Source of the DNA: JBCBSZ01 sp039185015
GTDB taxonomy: Bacteria; Actinomycetota; Acidimicrobiia; Acidimicrobiales; Poriferisodalaceae
Direction: 5' to 3'
Assembly: GCA_039185015.1 (NCBI GenBank)
Contig: JBCDAU010000004.1
Span: 143,758-207,757 of the forward strand
DNA length: 64,000 nt
Below are positions 48,921-62,531 of the stretch, piece after piece. The notes under the pieces are model-generated. The model saw nothing but the letters and a program-made list of their open reading frames with translations, searched no databases and was not told the origin of the DNA. The translations under genes and the position numbers were made by a program. Every line of letters starts with the position of its first letter. The stretch's first letter is position 1.

Positions 48921-50231
48921 ATGACCGACACCGCCGAGGACCAGGGACTCCTGCCTCCGGGCACGATCCGAACGCCCGAGATGGAGATGGCCGACATCGG
49001 TGCCGGCGTGCCGGCTGCGGCCGACCTCGCCCTGGACGAGATCAATCCGCTGAACGCCCACCTGTTCCGCGAGGATCGCTGGCAGGACCACTTCGCTCGC
49101 CTCCGGGCCGAGGACCCGGTCCACCTCAACGAGATCGAGACCGCCGGACGGTACTGGTCGATCACCAAGTACGACGACGTCCGCACCGTCGACGGCGACT
49201 GGGAGACCTACTCCTCGGCCTCGGGCATCACCCTCGGGGTGAAGGAGGCGATCGGCCAGCGCCAGCGGCTCCAGCCCTTCATCGCGATGGATCCGCCCGA
49301 GCACGGCAAGCAGCGGGCGACCGTGCGCGGCGTCGTGTCGAAGAACAACCTGGTGAACCTCGAGCCCGTCATCCGTGAGCGGACCGCCGCTGTGCTCGAT
49401 GCGCTCCCCGAGGGCGAGACCTTCGACTGGGTCGACACCGTCTCGATCGAGCTGACGACGCTGATGCTCGCGACACTCTTCGACTTCCCGCTCGAGGACC
49501 GCCGCAAGCTCACCCGCTGGTCCGACATCGTCTTCGCCATCCCGCAGCCGGGCGGCATCGTCGAATCGAACGACCAGAAGTTCGCCGAGATGATGGAGTG
49601 CGTCGGCTACTTCGAGCAGCTCTGGGCCGAGCGCCGCGACAACCCCGGGTTCGATCTCGTGTCGATGCTGGCCAACGGCGAGGCCACCAAGGACATGCCG
49701 ACCCGGGACCACCTGGGCAACCTGCTGCTGCTGATCGTCGGGGGCAACGACACCACGCGCAACACCATGACCGGCAGCGTCTACGGGATGAACACCTTCG
49801 GCGATCAGTACGACAAGCTCATCGCCGACCCGGGACTGGTGCCGAACTTCGTGTCGGAGATCATCCGCTGGCAGACCCCGCTGTCCTACATGCGGCGGAC
49901 CGCCACCCGGGACCACGAGCTCGGCGGCAAGCAGATCCTCGAGGGCGACCAGGTCCTCATGTGGTACATCTCCGCCAACCGCGACGAGGACGTCTTCCCC
50001 GACGCCGAGGCGATCGACATCGAGCGACCCAACGCCGACCGACAGGTCGCGTTCGGCTACGGCATCCACTTCTGCATGGGCAACCGGCTCGCCGAGCTCC
50101 AGCTCCGGATCCTCTGGGAGGAGCTGCTGGCCCGCTTCGAGCGCGTCGAGATCCAGGACGAGCCGGAGCGGACGTTCTCGTCGTTCGTGCACGGGTACAC
50201 CAAGCTCCCCGTGCAGGTGCGGCGGCGCTAG
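48921..50231 (+). CDS. cytochrome P450
   Basis: A 436-residue bacterial class I P450. The haem-thiolate Cys385 is in FGYGIHFCMGNRL, the I-helix is GGNDTTRNTM and the EIIRWQTP helix K motif is present. The GGNDTTRN sequence is typical of actinobacterial steroid- or long-chain-active P450s (CYP124/125/142 relatives), but the substrate is inferred. No ferredoxin partner gene is adjacent. Confidence 0.92.
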   Translation: MTDTAEDQGLLPPGTIRTPEMEMADIGAGVPAAADLALDEINPLNAHLFREDRWQDHFARLRAEDPVHLNEIETAGRYWSITKYDDVRTVDGDWETYSSASGITLGVKEAIGQRQRLQPFIAMDPPEHGKQRATVRGVVSKNNLVNLEPVIRERTAAVLDALPEGETFDWVDTVSIELTTLMLATLFDFPLEDRRKLTRWSDIVFAIPQPGGIVESNDQKFAEMMECVGYFEQLWAERRDNPGFDLVSMLANGEATKDMPTRDHLGNLLLLIVGGNDTTRNTMTGSVYGMNTFGDQYDKLIADPGLVPNFVSEIIRWQTPLSYMRRTATRDHELGGKQILEGDQVLMWYISANRDEDVFPDAEAIDIERPNADRQVAFGYGIHFCMGNRLAELQLRILWEELLARFERVEIQDEPERTFSSFVHGYTKLPVQVRRR

Positions 50232-50240
50232 GCCCACGAA

Positions 50241-50276
50241 GCAGCGCCCGCAGGCTGTTCGTAGGGAGTGCGCTGC
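50241..50276. terminator. hairpin between the P450 gene and the convergent orphan gene
   Basis: 7-bp stem GCAGCGC / GCGCTGC with a 22-nt loop, 10 bp after the P450 stop; likely a factor-independent terminator. The remaining bases to 50338 show no structure. Confidence 0.35.
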
Positions 50277-50338
50277 GGGGTTGAGTCAGCGGTGCCAGCG
50301 GGTCTGCGCCAATCAGGCGGAGCCGGACCTGTCCGCAG

Positions 50339-50995
50339 TCAGATCGACGGTGGCGGTTGGAATCCGACGCCCTCTCGGTCCTTGCGACGTGAGATCACGC
50401 TGCCTCTGTGTCGGTGGCTCCTGCTCGGCTGAGCAGGAGCTGTCGGAGGCTCATGGCGTCGGCGACGGGCAGTGATGTCGTCGAAGAAACTGCGCGCATC
50501 CTGCTCGACCCAGTCAGCCAGGAGCGAACGAACCCCACCTGTGAGGACCTTCTCGACGATCCTCGGCGCGTCGCTGTCGAGTGCTGAGTACTTCGCATTC
50601 GTTGGCAGCTTTGCCGTCCGCCACCGCGGCGGACCTGCCCACAGAATCGCAAGGAGCTCCTCGCTCGAGAGGCCTCTCAACGATGACGCCACCAACGGCT
50701 GAACCATCTCAAGGTTTGGCGGCCAGGGTGCAACCGACTCATCGATCTGCTCAACGAGGTACTCAAAGGCAGCAGCGACGCCGAGAGACGACACCCGGAG
50801 CTCTACTGACAGCCTCCGTCGGAGCTGTGTCGCAGCCTCAGCGAAAGGCAGCCTCTTTGGCTGAAGCTCGACGCCGCGGTTGTCGTACGCCCTTCCGTTC
50901 GCGTCGAAGAGATCGAACAGCAACGCCGTCCCCAGGAACCGGGAGCAGTGTGTACGTGGCTCTTCGACGATCGACCCACCAGCTAGCGAATCCAC
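50339..50995 (-). CDS. orphan hypothetical protein
   Basis: A 218-residue protein of unknown family with a more mixed codon use than its neighbours (more A/T at third positions), suggesting recent acquisition. The middle (MVQPLVASSLRGLSSEELLAI) is helical; the C-terminus is basic (SRSHRHRGSVISRRKDRE), possibly nucleic-acid binding. The GTG start follows a TAGCTT box at an 8 nt spacer. No partner is obvious. Confidence 0.5.
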   Translation of the reverse strand: MDSLAGGSIVEEPRTHCSRFLGTALLFDLFDANGRAYDNRGVELQPKRLPFAEAATQLRRRLSVELRVSSLGVAAAFEYLVEQIDESVAPWPPNLEMVQPLVASSLRGLSSEELLAILWAGPPRWRTAKLPTNAKYSALDSDAPRIVEKVLTGGVRSLLADWVEQDARSFFDDITARRRRHEPPTAPAQPSRSHRHRGSVISRRKDREGVGFQPPPSI

Positions 50996-51097
50996 ACCTC
51001 AACAAGCTACGGATGGGGTGTTCGCCCGGCGGGGACCTCATCCGATACGGCCCGCCACGTCAACGCCGTGCAACTCCGACGGAGAGGATCGAGGCTT

Positions 51098-52558
51098 CTA
51101 CATCAGGGGGCGGTCGAAGGCGCCGACAGGGGCCGGCAGGGCGGTCTCGCCCATGAGGTCCCGATCGACCGACGCCGCTGCCGCACGGCCTTCGGCGATC
51201 GCCCACACGATGAGGCTCTGCCCACGACCCTGATCACCGGCGACGTAGACGCCGTCGACGCTCGAGTGGTACTCGGCGTCGCGCTTGACGTTGCCCCGCT
51301 CGTCGAACTCGCAGCCGAACGCTCCGGGTGCGGTGTGCTCCGAACCGGTGAAGCCCAGGGCGAGGGTGACCAGCTCGCACGGCAGCTCGGTGCGGGTGCC
51401 CTCGACCGGGTCGAAGCGCATGCGGCCGTCCTCGACGACCCGCTGGACCTCTTCGAACACCACGCCGCGGACGTTGCCGTCGTCGTCGCCGAGGAACTCG
51501 ACGGTGTTGACCGAGTAGACCCGGTCGCCGCCCTCCTCGTGGGCAGAGGTGACCTTGTAGGTGAAGGAGAATTGCGGCCACGGGTTGGACTCGGCCCGCT
51601 CGTCCGGGGGCCGAGGCATGATCTCGAACTGGTGGATCGACTCGGCACCCTGGCGATGGGCGGTACCGAGGCAGTCGGCGCCGGTATCACCGCCGCCGAT
51701 GATCAGGACCCGCTTGCCCTCGGCGGTCAGGGACGGCGCCTCGGCGTCGCCCTCCTGCACGCGGTTGGCGATCGGGAGGTACTCCATCGCCTGGTGGATG
51801 CCGCCGAGCTCTCGGCCGGGGATCGGCAGGTCGCGGCGGACCGTGGCGCCGCCGGCGAGCACGACGGCGTCGAACTCGTCGCGCAGCTCCTCGGCGGTGA
51901 CGTCCTCGCCGACGTGGACGCCGGTGCGGAACTCGGTGCCTTCGGCCCGCATCTGATCGAGGCGGCGGTCGAGGTGGCGCTTCTCCATCTTGAACTCGGG
52001 GATCCCGTAACGCAGCAGGCCACCGATGCGGTCGTCCCGCTCGAACACGACCACGCCGTGACCGGCCCGGGTGAGCTGCTGGGCGGCCGCGAGGCCGGCC
52101 GGGCCGGACCCGACGACGGCCACGCGCCTGCCGGTGGAAGTCGCCGGCATCACCGGCTCGACCCATCCCTCGGCCCAGGCCCGGTCGATGATCTCGACCT
52201 CGACCTGCTTGATGGCCACGGGATCGGCGTTGATGCCGAGCACGCACGCCGACTCACACGGAGCCGGGCAGAGGCGCCCGGTGAACTCGGGGAAGTTGTT
52301 GGTGGCGTGCAGGCGATCGATGGCCTCGTGCCAGTAGCCCCGGTACACGAGGTCGTTCCAGTCCGGGATGATGTTGCCCAGCGGGCAGCCGTTGTTGCAG
52401 AACGGGATGCCGCAGTCCATGCAGCGTCCGGCCTGCTCCTTCAGCGAGTCCTCGGCGAACGGCTCGTAGACCTCGTTCCAGTCGAGGAGGCGAACCGGGA
52501 CGGGGCGGCGGGTCGGGGTCTCGCGCTCCCAGCGCAGGAAGCCGGTGGTCTCTCCCAT
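51098..52558 (-). CDS. gltD: glutamate synthase (NADPH) small subunit
   Basis: A 486-residue flavoprotein that passes electrons from NADPH to the large subunit. The N-terminal [4Fe-4S] region has CMDCGIPFCNNGCPLGN and CPAPCESAC; two Rossmann motifs (VGSGPAGLAAAQ and IGGGDTGADC) bind FAD and NADPH. It lies 14 nt after the gltB stop, with GAGAGGAG before its ATG. Confidence 0.95.
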   Translation of the reverse strand: MGETTGFLRWERETPTRRPVPVRLLDWNEVYEPFAEDSLKEQAGRCMDCGIPFCNNGCPLGNIIPDWNDLVYRGYWHEAIDRLHATNNFPEFTGRLCPAPCESACVLGINADPVAIKQVEVEIIDRAWAEGWVEPVMPATSTGRRVAVVGSGPAGLAAAQQLTRAGHGVVVFERDDRIGGLLRYGIPEFKMEKRHLDRRLDQMRAEGTEFRTGVHVGEDVTAEELRDEFDAVVLAGGATVRRDLPIPGRELGGIHQAMEYLPIANRVQEGDAEAPSLTAEGKRVLIIGGGDTGADCLGTAHRQGAESIHQFEIMPRPPDERAESNPWPQFSFTYKVTSAHEEGGDRVYSVNTVEFLGDDDGNVRGVVFEEVQRVVEDGRMRFDPVEGTRTELPCELVTLALGFTGSEHTAPGAFGCEFDERGNVKRDAEYHSSVDGVYVAGDQGRGQSLIVWAIAEGRAAAASVDRDLMGETALPAPVGAFDRPLM

Positions 52559-52572
52559 CGGTACCGCTCCTC

Positions 52573-57114
<4,542 letters not shown>

Positions 57115-57154
57115 GTGACTCCTCGTGAGGCCAAGTGCCGGCGGTGAGCCGGGG

Positions 57155-57171
57155 CCGTAGGCGAGCTACGG
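57155..57171 (-). promoter_or_regulatory. small hairpin in the gltB leader
   Basis: CCGTAG / CTACGG stem with a 5-nt loop, about 40 nt before the gltB ATG and downstream of the putative promoter. It may influence translation, but it is short. Confidence 0.3.
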
Positions 57172-57208
57172 GGAGCGGGACGGCGCTGGCCCGCGAGGGG
57201 AGACCCTC

Positions 57209-57214
57209 ATGCTA
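57209..57214 (-). promoter_or_regulatory. putative -10 box (TAGCAT) of gltB
   Basis: TAnnnT about 95 nt before the gltB ATG, giving a leader of roughly 90 nt. The rest of the 154 bp gap to the DUF2071 gene shows only a small G/C hairpin. Confidence 0.35.
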
Positions 57215-57268
57215 GTGGTGGCCCGAGGTGTCGACTCAATCCCCGGAAAGGGGGACAAAACACCCAGC

Positions 57269-58039
57269 TCAGGCTCGCTGCAGCCAGCCGATCCGCACCT
57301 CGACGCCCGGTGTGGCGTGGACGAGGGGCTCGTGCAGGATCGATCGCTCCAGCCGGAAGCCCGCCGCGTCCACCAGCTCGTCGTTCAGCTCCACGAGCTC
57401 GGCCCGGTGGAGCGGCCACGGCGGATGGTCGACCGCCCCGTGCCACCACCGCCCGAGGTGGTGGGTGGCGAGGCCCCAGCGGGCGGTGAGCCAGTGCTCC
57501 AGCGGGGAGACCTCGGCGGCCGCGATGGGCTCGCCGACCCGGACGTCGAGCTCCAGCCGGGCCCGATCGTGGGGCCAGCGCCGCTGCGAGCGGTAGCGCC
57601 AGAGGTCACCATCCCTGGTCACCGAGGCCGCAGCCCACCGGTAGGGCAGGCCGAACGCTGCCCTGGCGACCGCAACGGCCGCGGCGCGGGGCACGTCGAG
57701 CGTGGAGAACCACACGGCGCGACGACCGTCCGGGAGCACCACGTAGGTGCGCACGTTGGTCTCGGGGAAGGTCCCGACCCACGGCACCGCAGGGGTTCCG
57801 GGCAGGCGGATCCGCTGCATCTCGAACGGAACGAGGCCGACCCAGGCCGCCCCGTCGAAGGTGTCGACGGCCACCCCGGGCGGGAGCAGGGCCGCGACCT
57901 GATCGGGATCGACGGGCCAGTGGACGTAGGTCAGCGAGTCCCAGCGCTGCAGCATCACGGGTCGCTGGACCGGGCGCGGCGTCTCGGCGGTGATCGTCTC
58001 GCCGGGGCCGGCGCCGGACGCGGAGGGCTGCGGAACCAT
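57269..58039 (-). CDS. DUF2071-family protein (YqjF-like)
   Basis: A 256-residue DUF2071 protein: PDQVAALLPPGVAVDTFDGAAW, VPFEMQRIRLPG, FPETNVRTYV and RYRSQRR are the family blocks. The fold is related to acetoacetate decarboxylase-like barrels; the reaction is unknown. The ATG is 6 nt behind a TACGGT box with GGTGGAG overlapping, so either initiation mode fits. Confidence 0.85.
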   Translation of the reverse strand: MVPQPSASGAGPGETITAETPRPVQRPVMLQRWDSLTYVHWPVDPDQVAALLPPGVAVDTFDGAAWVGLVPFEMQRIRLPGTPAVPWVGTFPETNVRTYVVLPDGRRAVWFSTLDVPRAAAVAVARAAFGLPYRWAAASVTRDGDLWRYRSQRRWPHDRARLELDVRVGEPIAAAEVSPLEHWLTARWGLATHHLGRWWHGAVDHPPWPLHRAELVELNDELVDAAGFRLERSILHEPLVHATPGVEVRIGWLQRA

Positions 58040-58218
58040 GGCTCCACCGTACGGAGCGCAGCGAGCGGGCCACAGTCCGGCCATCACCCGGCCGTCGGGC
58101 AGCGACCTCCGGGCCGGAGATCTCGGGACCAGGTCCGGGACCTCCGCCTCTCGCGCCTCCGCGCGATGGCGGTCACGGTGAACCGGGGGATGACCGAGCT
58201 GCACGACCGGAGAACGCC

Positions 58219-58521
58219 ATGACAGACCAGGCGAGTGACATCGACACGGGGACCCTCGAACGCCAGATGGAGCCCGTCCCGGGCGAGGCGTCCCCCGCCC
58301 ATGGCCGCGCCGCGGCCCGCGCCATCCATCGAGCCGACATCGACGAGCGAGTGGTCGTCGACGTCTTCCGTCATCACCGCTACCTCGAGGCGGTGGTCGC
58401 CATCCCGAACGACACGCGGCCCTCGGTTCGCGCGTGGATCCGCCAGCGCATCCACGCCGGTCTGCGTCAGTACGACCGCGACGCGACGCTGATCACCGTC
58501 ACGCTGACCGACCTGGACTGA
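58219..58521 (+). CDS. small hypothetical protein
   Basis: A 100-residue soluble protein, acidic at the N-terminus, then VVVDVFRHHRYLEAVVAIP and a C-terminal strand LITVTLTDLD. No family recognised. CGGAGAACGCC before the ATG is a fair ribosome-binding site. It converges with the LLM gene and follows a 179 bp divergent gap without clear features. Confidence 0.6.
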   Translation: MTDQASDIDTGTLERQMEPVPGEASPAHGRAAARAIHRADIDERVVVDVFRHHRYLEAVVAIPNDTRPSVRAWIRQRIHAGLRQYDRDATLITVTLTDLD

Positions 58522-58565
58522 GGCTCGACCGTGGCGCGCCGCATCCGCTCGCTCGACCGGGGCGC

Positions 58566-59576
58566 TCAGCCCGCCTGCAGTTCCTCGACCACCGGCGTCC
58601 AGAAGTCGTCCTCGACCTGGTACGGGGCGTAGAAGCTGATCCGGTCGGCGGCCCCGTTGAAGCGTCGGAGCAGCTCGCCGGCGACCTTGTCGGGCTCCTC
58701 GACGACAGCGAACGTGTTGAGGATGTCGTCGTCGATCAGGTCGGCCATCTCCGCCCACTTGCCGGCCTTCGACATGGTGTTGAGCTCGGTCTGCAGCTCG
58801 CCCCAGCCGTGGTGCTCCAGCACGCCCCGATAGGCGGGCGTCGAGCCGTAGAACGAGATCTGCCCACGCACGCCGGCGGCGGCGGCCGCCATCTCCTCCT
58901 CGTTCTTCCCGGTCACCACGAACGCCGGGTACGAGATCTCGAAATCGTCACGGGAGCGACCACCGGCCGCCATCCCCTCCTCGAGCGCGGGGATCGTCAC
59001 GTCCTTCATGTACTGCTCGGTCGTGAAGCCGTGGGCGAGGAAGCCGTCGCAGACCTCGCCGGCGACCTTGGTCATCAGCGGACCGACACCGGCGATCATG
59101 ATCTTGGCGTCGCCGTGCGGGTTGGGGCCCGGGTTGAAGAACGGCGTCATGATCGTGTGGGTGTAGAAGTCGCCGCGGAACTCGAGCTTGGTGCCGTTGT
59201 TCCAGCAGTCCCAGATCGTGCGGATCGCCTGGATCATCTCCCGCATCCGCGCCGCCGGCTTCGACCACTCCATCGAGAAGCGCTTGGTGATGTGCGGCTT
59301 GATCTGCGAGCCGAGCCCGAGGACGAAGCGACCACCCGAGTAGGCGTTGAGGTCGTAGCCGATGTTGGCCAGCAGCATCGGGTTGCGGGCGAAGGCCACG
59401 GCGATCGACGTGCCCAGCGTGATCGACTCGGTGTGCTCGGCGGCCAGCACGTGGGGCATGAACGGGTCGTGGCTCGTCTCGGCGGTCCAGAGCCCGTCGA
59501 AGCCGGCCGCTTCGGCTGCCGTCGCGGCTGTCGGAACGTCGGGGAGGAACGTCCCCGTGGTGGTGTCGACCTTCAT
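58566..59576 (-). CDS. F420-dependent LLM-class oxidoreductase (TIGR03617-like)
   Basis: A 336-residue luciferase-like enzyme. TAETSHDPFMPHVLAAEHT and LGTSIAVAFARNP near the N-terminus and VLGLGSQIKPHI are typical of F420-using members of this group; substrate unknown. GAGGGGGCC lies before the ATG. It is the second LLM enzyme of the window but not a close paralogue of the first. Confidence 0.88.
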   Translation of the reverse strand: MKVDTTTGTFLPDVPTAATAAEAAGFDGLWTAETSHDPFMPHVLAAEHTESITLGTSIAVAFARNPMLLANIGYDLNAYSGGRFVLGLGSQIKPHITKRFSMEWSKPAARMREMIQAIRTIWDCWNNGTKLEFRGDFYTHTIMTPFFNPGPNPHGDAKIMIAGVGPLMTKVAGEVCDGFLAHGFTTEQYMKDVTIPALEEGMAAGGRSRDDFEISYPAFVVTGKNEEEMAAAAAGVRGQISFYGSTPAYRGVLEHHGWGELQTELNTMSKAGKWAEMADLIDDDILNTFAVVEEPDKVAGELLRRFNGAADRISFYAPYQVEDDFWTPVVEELQAG

Positions 59577-59706
59577 GACCTGGCCCCCTCGGCGCTCGTC
59601 TGTCCGGTGACGGTAGTGCCGAGCGGCCTCGGCTCGAAAAGCGTGTGCGGGTCGGTCCACGGCAAGATGGGTCCGGGCGCGGTGCTTCCCGCGCCCTCGA
59701 CGACGC

Positions 59707-61176
59707 ATGGACACCACCAGTCGGAGCCCACAGGGGCTCGCCACCCCCCGCACGGCCTACGCCCGGAGCGGGGAGATCCACATCGCTTACCAGACGATCG
59801 GCGAGGGCGACGTGGACATCCTCGTCGCGCCCGGCTTCGTGTCCCACCTCGACCTGCAGTGGACGATGCCCGGCTTCGCCAAGTTCGTCCGGGGCCTGAC
59901 CCAGCTGGGCCGCGTGATCCTGTTCGACAAGCGCGGCACCGGCCTCTCGGACCCGGCGCCCGACGCCGACCGGTTCGACCTGCGGATGAACGACATCGAG
60001 GCCGTGCTGGACGCGGTCGGGTCGGATCGGACCGTTCTGTTCGGGGTGTCCGAGGGCGGCCCGCTCGCCGCGTTGTTCGCCGCCACGCATCCCGACCGCG
60101 TGCAGGCGCTCGTCCTCTACGGCACGTTCGCCCGAGGCGGCCTCATCCCCGAGAGCACGCTCGACCGGTTCCGCCATGCGGTCGACCACTGGGGGGACGG
60201 CCTCACCGCCGACATCTTCGTGTCGCCGGGCGACGTCGGACCGATGGTCCGCAACGTGACGGGCCTGTTCGAGCGGGCGTCGACGCCGCCAGGCCTCGCT
60301 CGGGCACTGCTCGGGTCGATCCAGGAGTGCGACGTGCGCTCGGCGTTGGGGTCGATCTCGTGCCCGACGCTCGTGATGCACCGCAGCGACGATCCGTTCG
60401 CCCGTCCGGCCTGGGGCCGTGAGCTCGCCGACGGGATCGACGGGGCCCGCTTCCTGGAGCTGCCCGGAGACAGCCACGTGCCCTGGATCGGCGACAGCAC
60501 CGAGGTGATCGCCGAGATCGAGGAGTTCCTGACCGGTACCCGGTCGGACCCGGCCGACCTGGAGCGGGTGCTGGGCACGGTGTTGTTCACCGACATCGTC
60601 GGTTCGACTCCCCTGGCCGCGCGCCTGGGCGACGACAGGTGGGCCCAGCTGCTCGACGCCCACAACAACGTGGTGCGAGGTGTGCTCGCTGGCTATCGCG
60701 GCAACGAGATCGACCGCGCCGGCGACGGGTTCTTCGCGTTCTTCGACGCTCCGGCTCGGGCCGTCGAGTGTGCCCGAGCGCTCACGTTCGCCGTCCGACC
60801 GCTCGGCATCGAGATCCGCGCCGGGCTCCACACCGGGACGTGCCAACTCGTCGACGGCCACAGCCTCGCCGGGATCACGGTGCACATCGGCGCCCGGATC
60901 GGCTCACGGGCCACCGCCTCGGAGGTGCTGGCCTCCCGCCACGTGGCCGACCTGTGCACGGGGACGCAGCTGCGCTTCGCGTCGGTCGGCTCGACCGAAC
61001 TCGCCGGCGTGCCCGACCCGGTCGAGATCGTGCGCCTCCTCCCCGACGGCCCACCGTCGCCCGCCACCGACACCGGCCGTCGACTCCGTCGCCTCGACCG
61101 CCTGTCGCTCGGCATCGCGAAGGGCGCACCGTCGCTGTTGCGCGGCGCCGCGAAGCTGGCCGGCGCCCGCACCTGA
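59707..61176 (+). CDS. alpha/beta hydrolase fused to a class III adenylate/guanylate cyclase
   Basis: A 489-residue two-domain protein. The first ~280 residues are an alpha/beta hydrolase (nucleophile in FGVSEGGPLA, acid in RSDDPFARP, His in GDSHVPW). The C-terminal ~180 residues are a class III nucleotide cyclase: GTVLFTDIVGSTPLA has the first metal Asp, RAGDGFFAFFD the second. Such fusions are known in actinobacteria. It could link a small-molecule signal to cAMP. No partner is adjacent. Confidence 0.88.
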   Translation: MDTTSRSPQGLATPRTAYARSGEIHIAYQTIGEGDVDILVAPGFVSHLDLQWTMPGFAKFVRGLTQLGRVILFDKRGTGLSDPAPDADRFDLRMNDIEAVLDAVGSDRTVLFGVSEGGPLAALFAATHPDRVQALVLYGTFARGGLIPESTLDRFRHAVDHWGDGLTADIFVSPGDVGPMVRNVTGLFERASTPPGLARALLGSIQECDVRSALGSISCPTLVMHRSDDPFARPAWGRELADGIDGARFLELPGDSHVPWIGDSTEVIAEIEEFLTGTRSDPADLERVLGTVLFTDIVGSTPLAARLGDDRWAQLLDAHNNVVRGVLAGYRGNEIDRAGDGFFAFFDAPARAVECARALTFAVRPLGIEIRAGLHTGTCQLVDGHSLAGITVHIGARIGSRATASEVLASRHVADLCTGTQLRFASVGSTELAGVPDPVEIVRLLPDGPPSPATDTGRRLRRLDRLSLGIAKGAPSLLRGAAKLAGART

Positions 61177-61248
61177 GGCGCGCTCGCCACCACCACGCGC
61201 AGTGAGTGCCGAGCGGGCGCCCGCGGATGAGTACCTTGTCGGCCGCCG

Positions 61249-62493
61249 GTGGCGATGCGGGATGCGCGGATGCGGGACGACGAACCGATCGATCGAGCCG
61301 ACCCCTTCATGGCGTTCGGCGTCGGGCTGAGCCTGATCCTCGCCGTCGCTCTGTCGGTCGTGGTCGCCTTCGGGTTCGGGCAGCCCGCGGGTCCCGTCGC
61401 CTCGAGCGAGTCCTCGCTGCCGACCACCACCACGATCCCCGCGACGACCACGACCGCACCGGCGCTTCCCGCTCCCCTCGGGCTCTCCGTCGACTGGGAC
61501 CCGGACGGCACGGCGCTGGTCCGCGGTCGGGTCCAGAGCGACGAGCAGCGCGACGCGGTCGTGTCGGCCGCCGAGGCGGCATTCGGCGGCGAGAACGTCG
61601 ACAGCGGCGCCCTGGTCGTCGCCTCCGAGGGCGGTGTCGACGCCGATGATCGGATCGGATTGCTCGTCGCCATCGTCGGTCGCATGCCCGAGCGACTGCT
61701 CAACGGCACGGCTCGCCTGCAGGACTCGGTCCTCACCATCGAGGGGGTCCTCGCCCCGGGCTTCGACGAGGACGTGTTCGCCGATCTGCTCGACGAGGGC
61801 ACCGACGTGTCCGCCGTCATCACACTCGTGCCCGCGCCCGAGCTGCCGGCCTTCAGTCGGACCTACGAGCTGACCGAGGACGGCGTCTCGCTCTTCGGCA
61901 CCGTCGCCAACGAGATCGAGCGCTCACGCATCCTCAACGACGTCGCTCGGCTGCTGCCCGAGCTCGTCATCGACGACGCCCTCACCGTCGACGAGGTGTC
62001 CCCCACCGACGGCTCGGTCCTCCTGCTCGGCGAGGCGCCGATGGAGGTCATCGATGCCCTACGGGAGGTCGTGTCGACCGGAGACGGCGTGGTCGTCGAC
62101 GACCGCCTCGTCGAGCTCGACGTGACGACCGACGCGGTGGACCGCCTCAACGAGCTCTTCGGGCTCGCGCCCATCGAGTTCGACACCGCGGCAGCCACGA
62201 TCCGACCGGAGTCGGAGCCGACCCTCGATGTCGCTGCGCAGATCCTCGGCGAGATCGACGGTGTGGCGTTGCGGGTCGAGGGACACACCGACAGCCTCGG
62301 CGACGAAGCGGCCAACCTCGAGCTCTCGCAGGCCCGGGCCGAAGCGGTGGTGGCCGCGCTGGTGGAACGGGGTGTGGATCCCGACCGGCTCGAAGCGGTC
62401 GGCTTCGGCGAGACCCAGCCGATCGCCGACAACACCACGATCGAGGGCCGCCAGCAGAACCGCCGGATCGAGTTCAGCCTGCTCGGGGCCTGA
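61249..62493 (+). CDS. membrane-anchored OmpA-domain protein
   Basis: A 414-residue protein with an N-terminal membrane helix (AFGVGLSLILAVALSVVVAFGFG), a Thr/Pro-rich linker, about 220 residues of BON-like repeats, and a C-terminal OmpA peptidoglycan-binding domain (EGHTDSLGDEAANLELSQARA, GFGETQPIADN, RQQNRRIEF). It would anchor the envelope to peptidoglycan. The start is GTG with an ATG two codons later; TACCTT lies 11 nt before. Confidence 0.88.
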   Translation: MAMRDARMRDDEPIDRADPFMAFGVGLSLILAVALSVVVAFGFGQPAGPVASSESSLPTTTTIPATTTTAPALPAPLGLSVDWDPDGTALVRGRVQSDEQRDAVVSAAEAAFGGENVDSGALVVASEGGVDADDRIGLLVAIVGRMPERLLNGTARLQDSVLTIEGVLAPGFDEDVFADLLDEGTDVSAVITLVPAPELPAFSRTYELTEDGVSLFGTVANEIERSRILNDVARLLPELVIDDALTVDEVSPTDGSVLLLGEAPMEVIDALREVVSTGDGVVVDDRLVELDVTTDAVDRLNELFGLAPIEFDTAAATIRPESEPTLDVAAQILGEIDGVALRVEGHTDSLGDEAANLELSQARAEAVVAALVERGVDPDRLEAVGFGETQPIADNTTIEGRQQNRRIEFSLLGA

Positions 62494-62531
62494 CAGCTCG
62501 TGCGGCCCCATCGCCGCCGGCCGGATGACGC

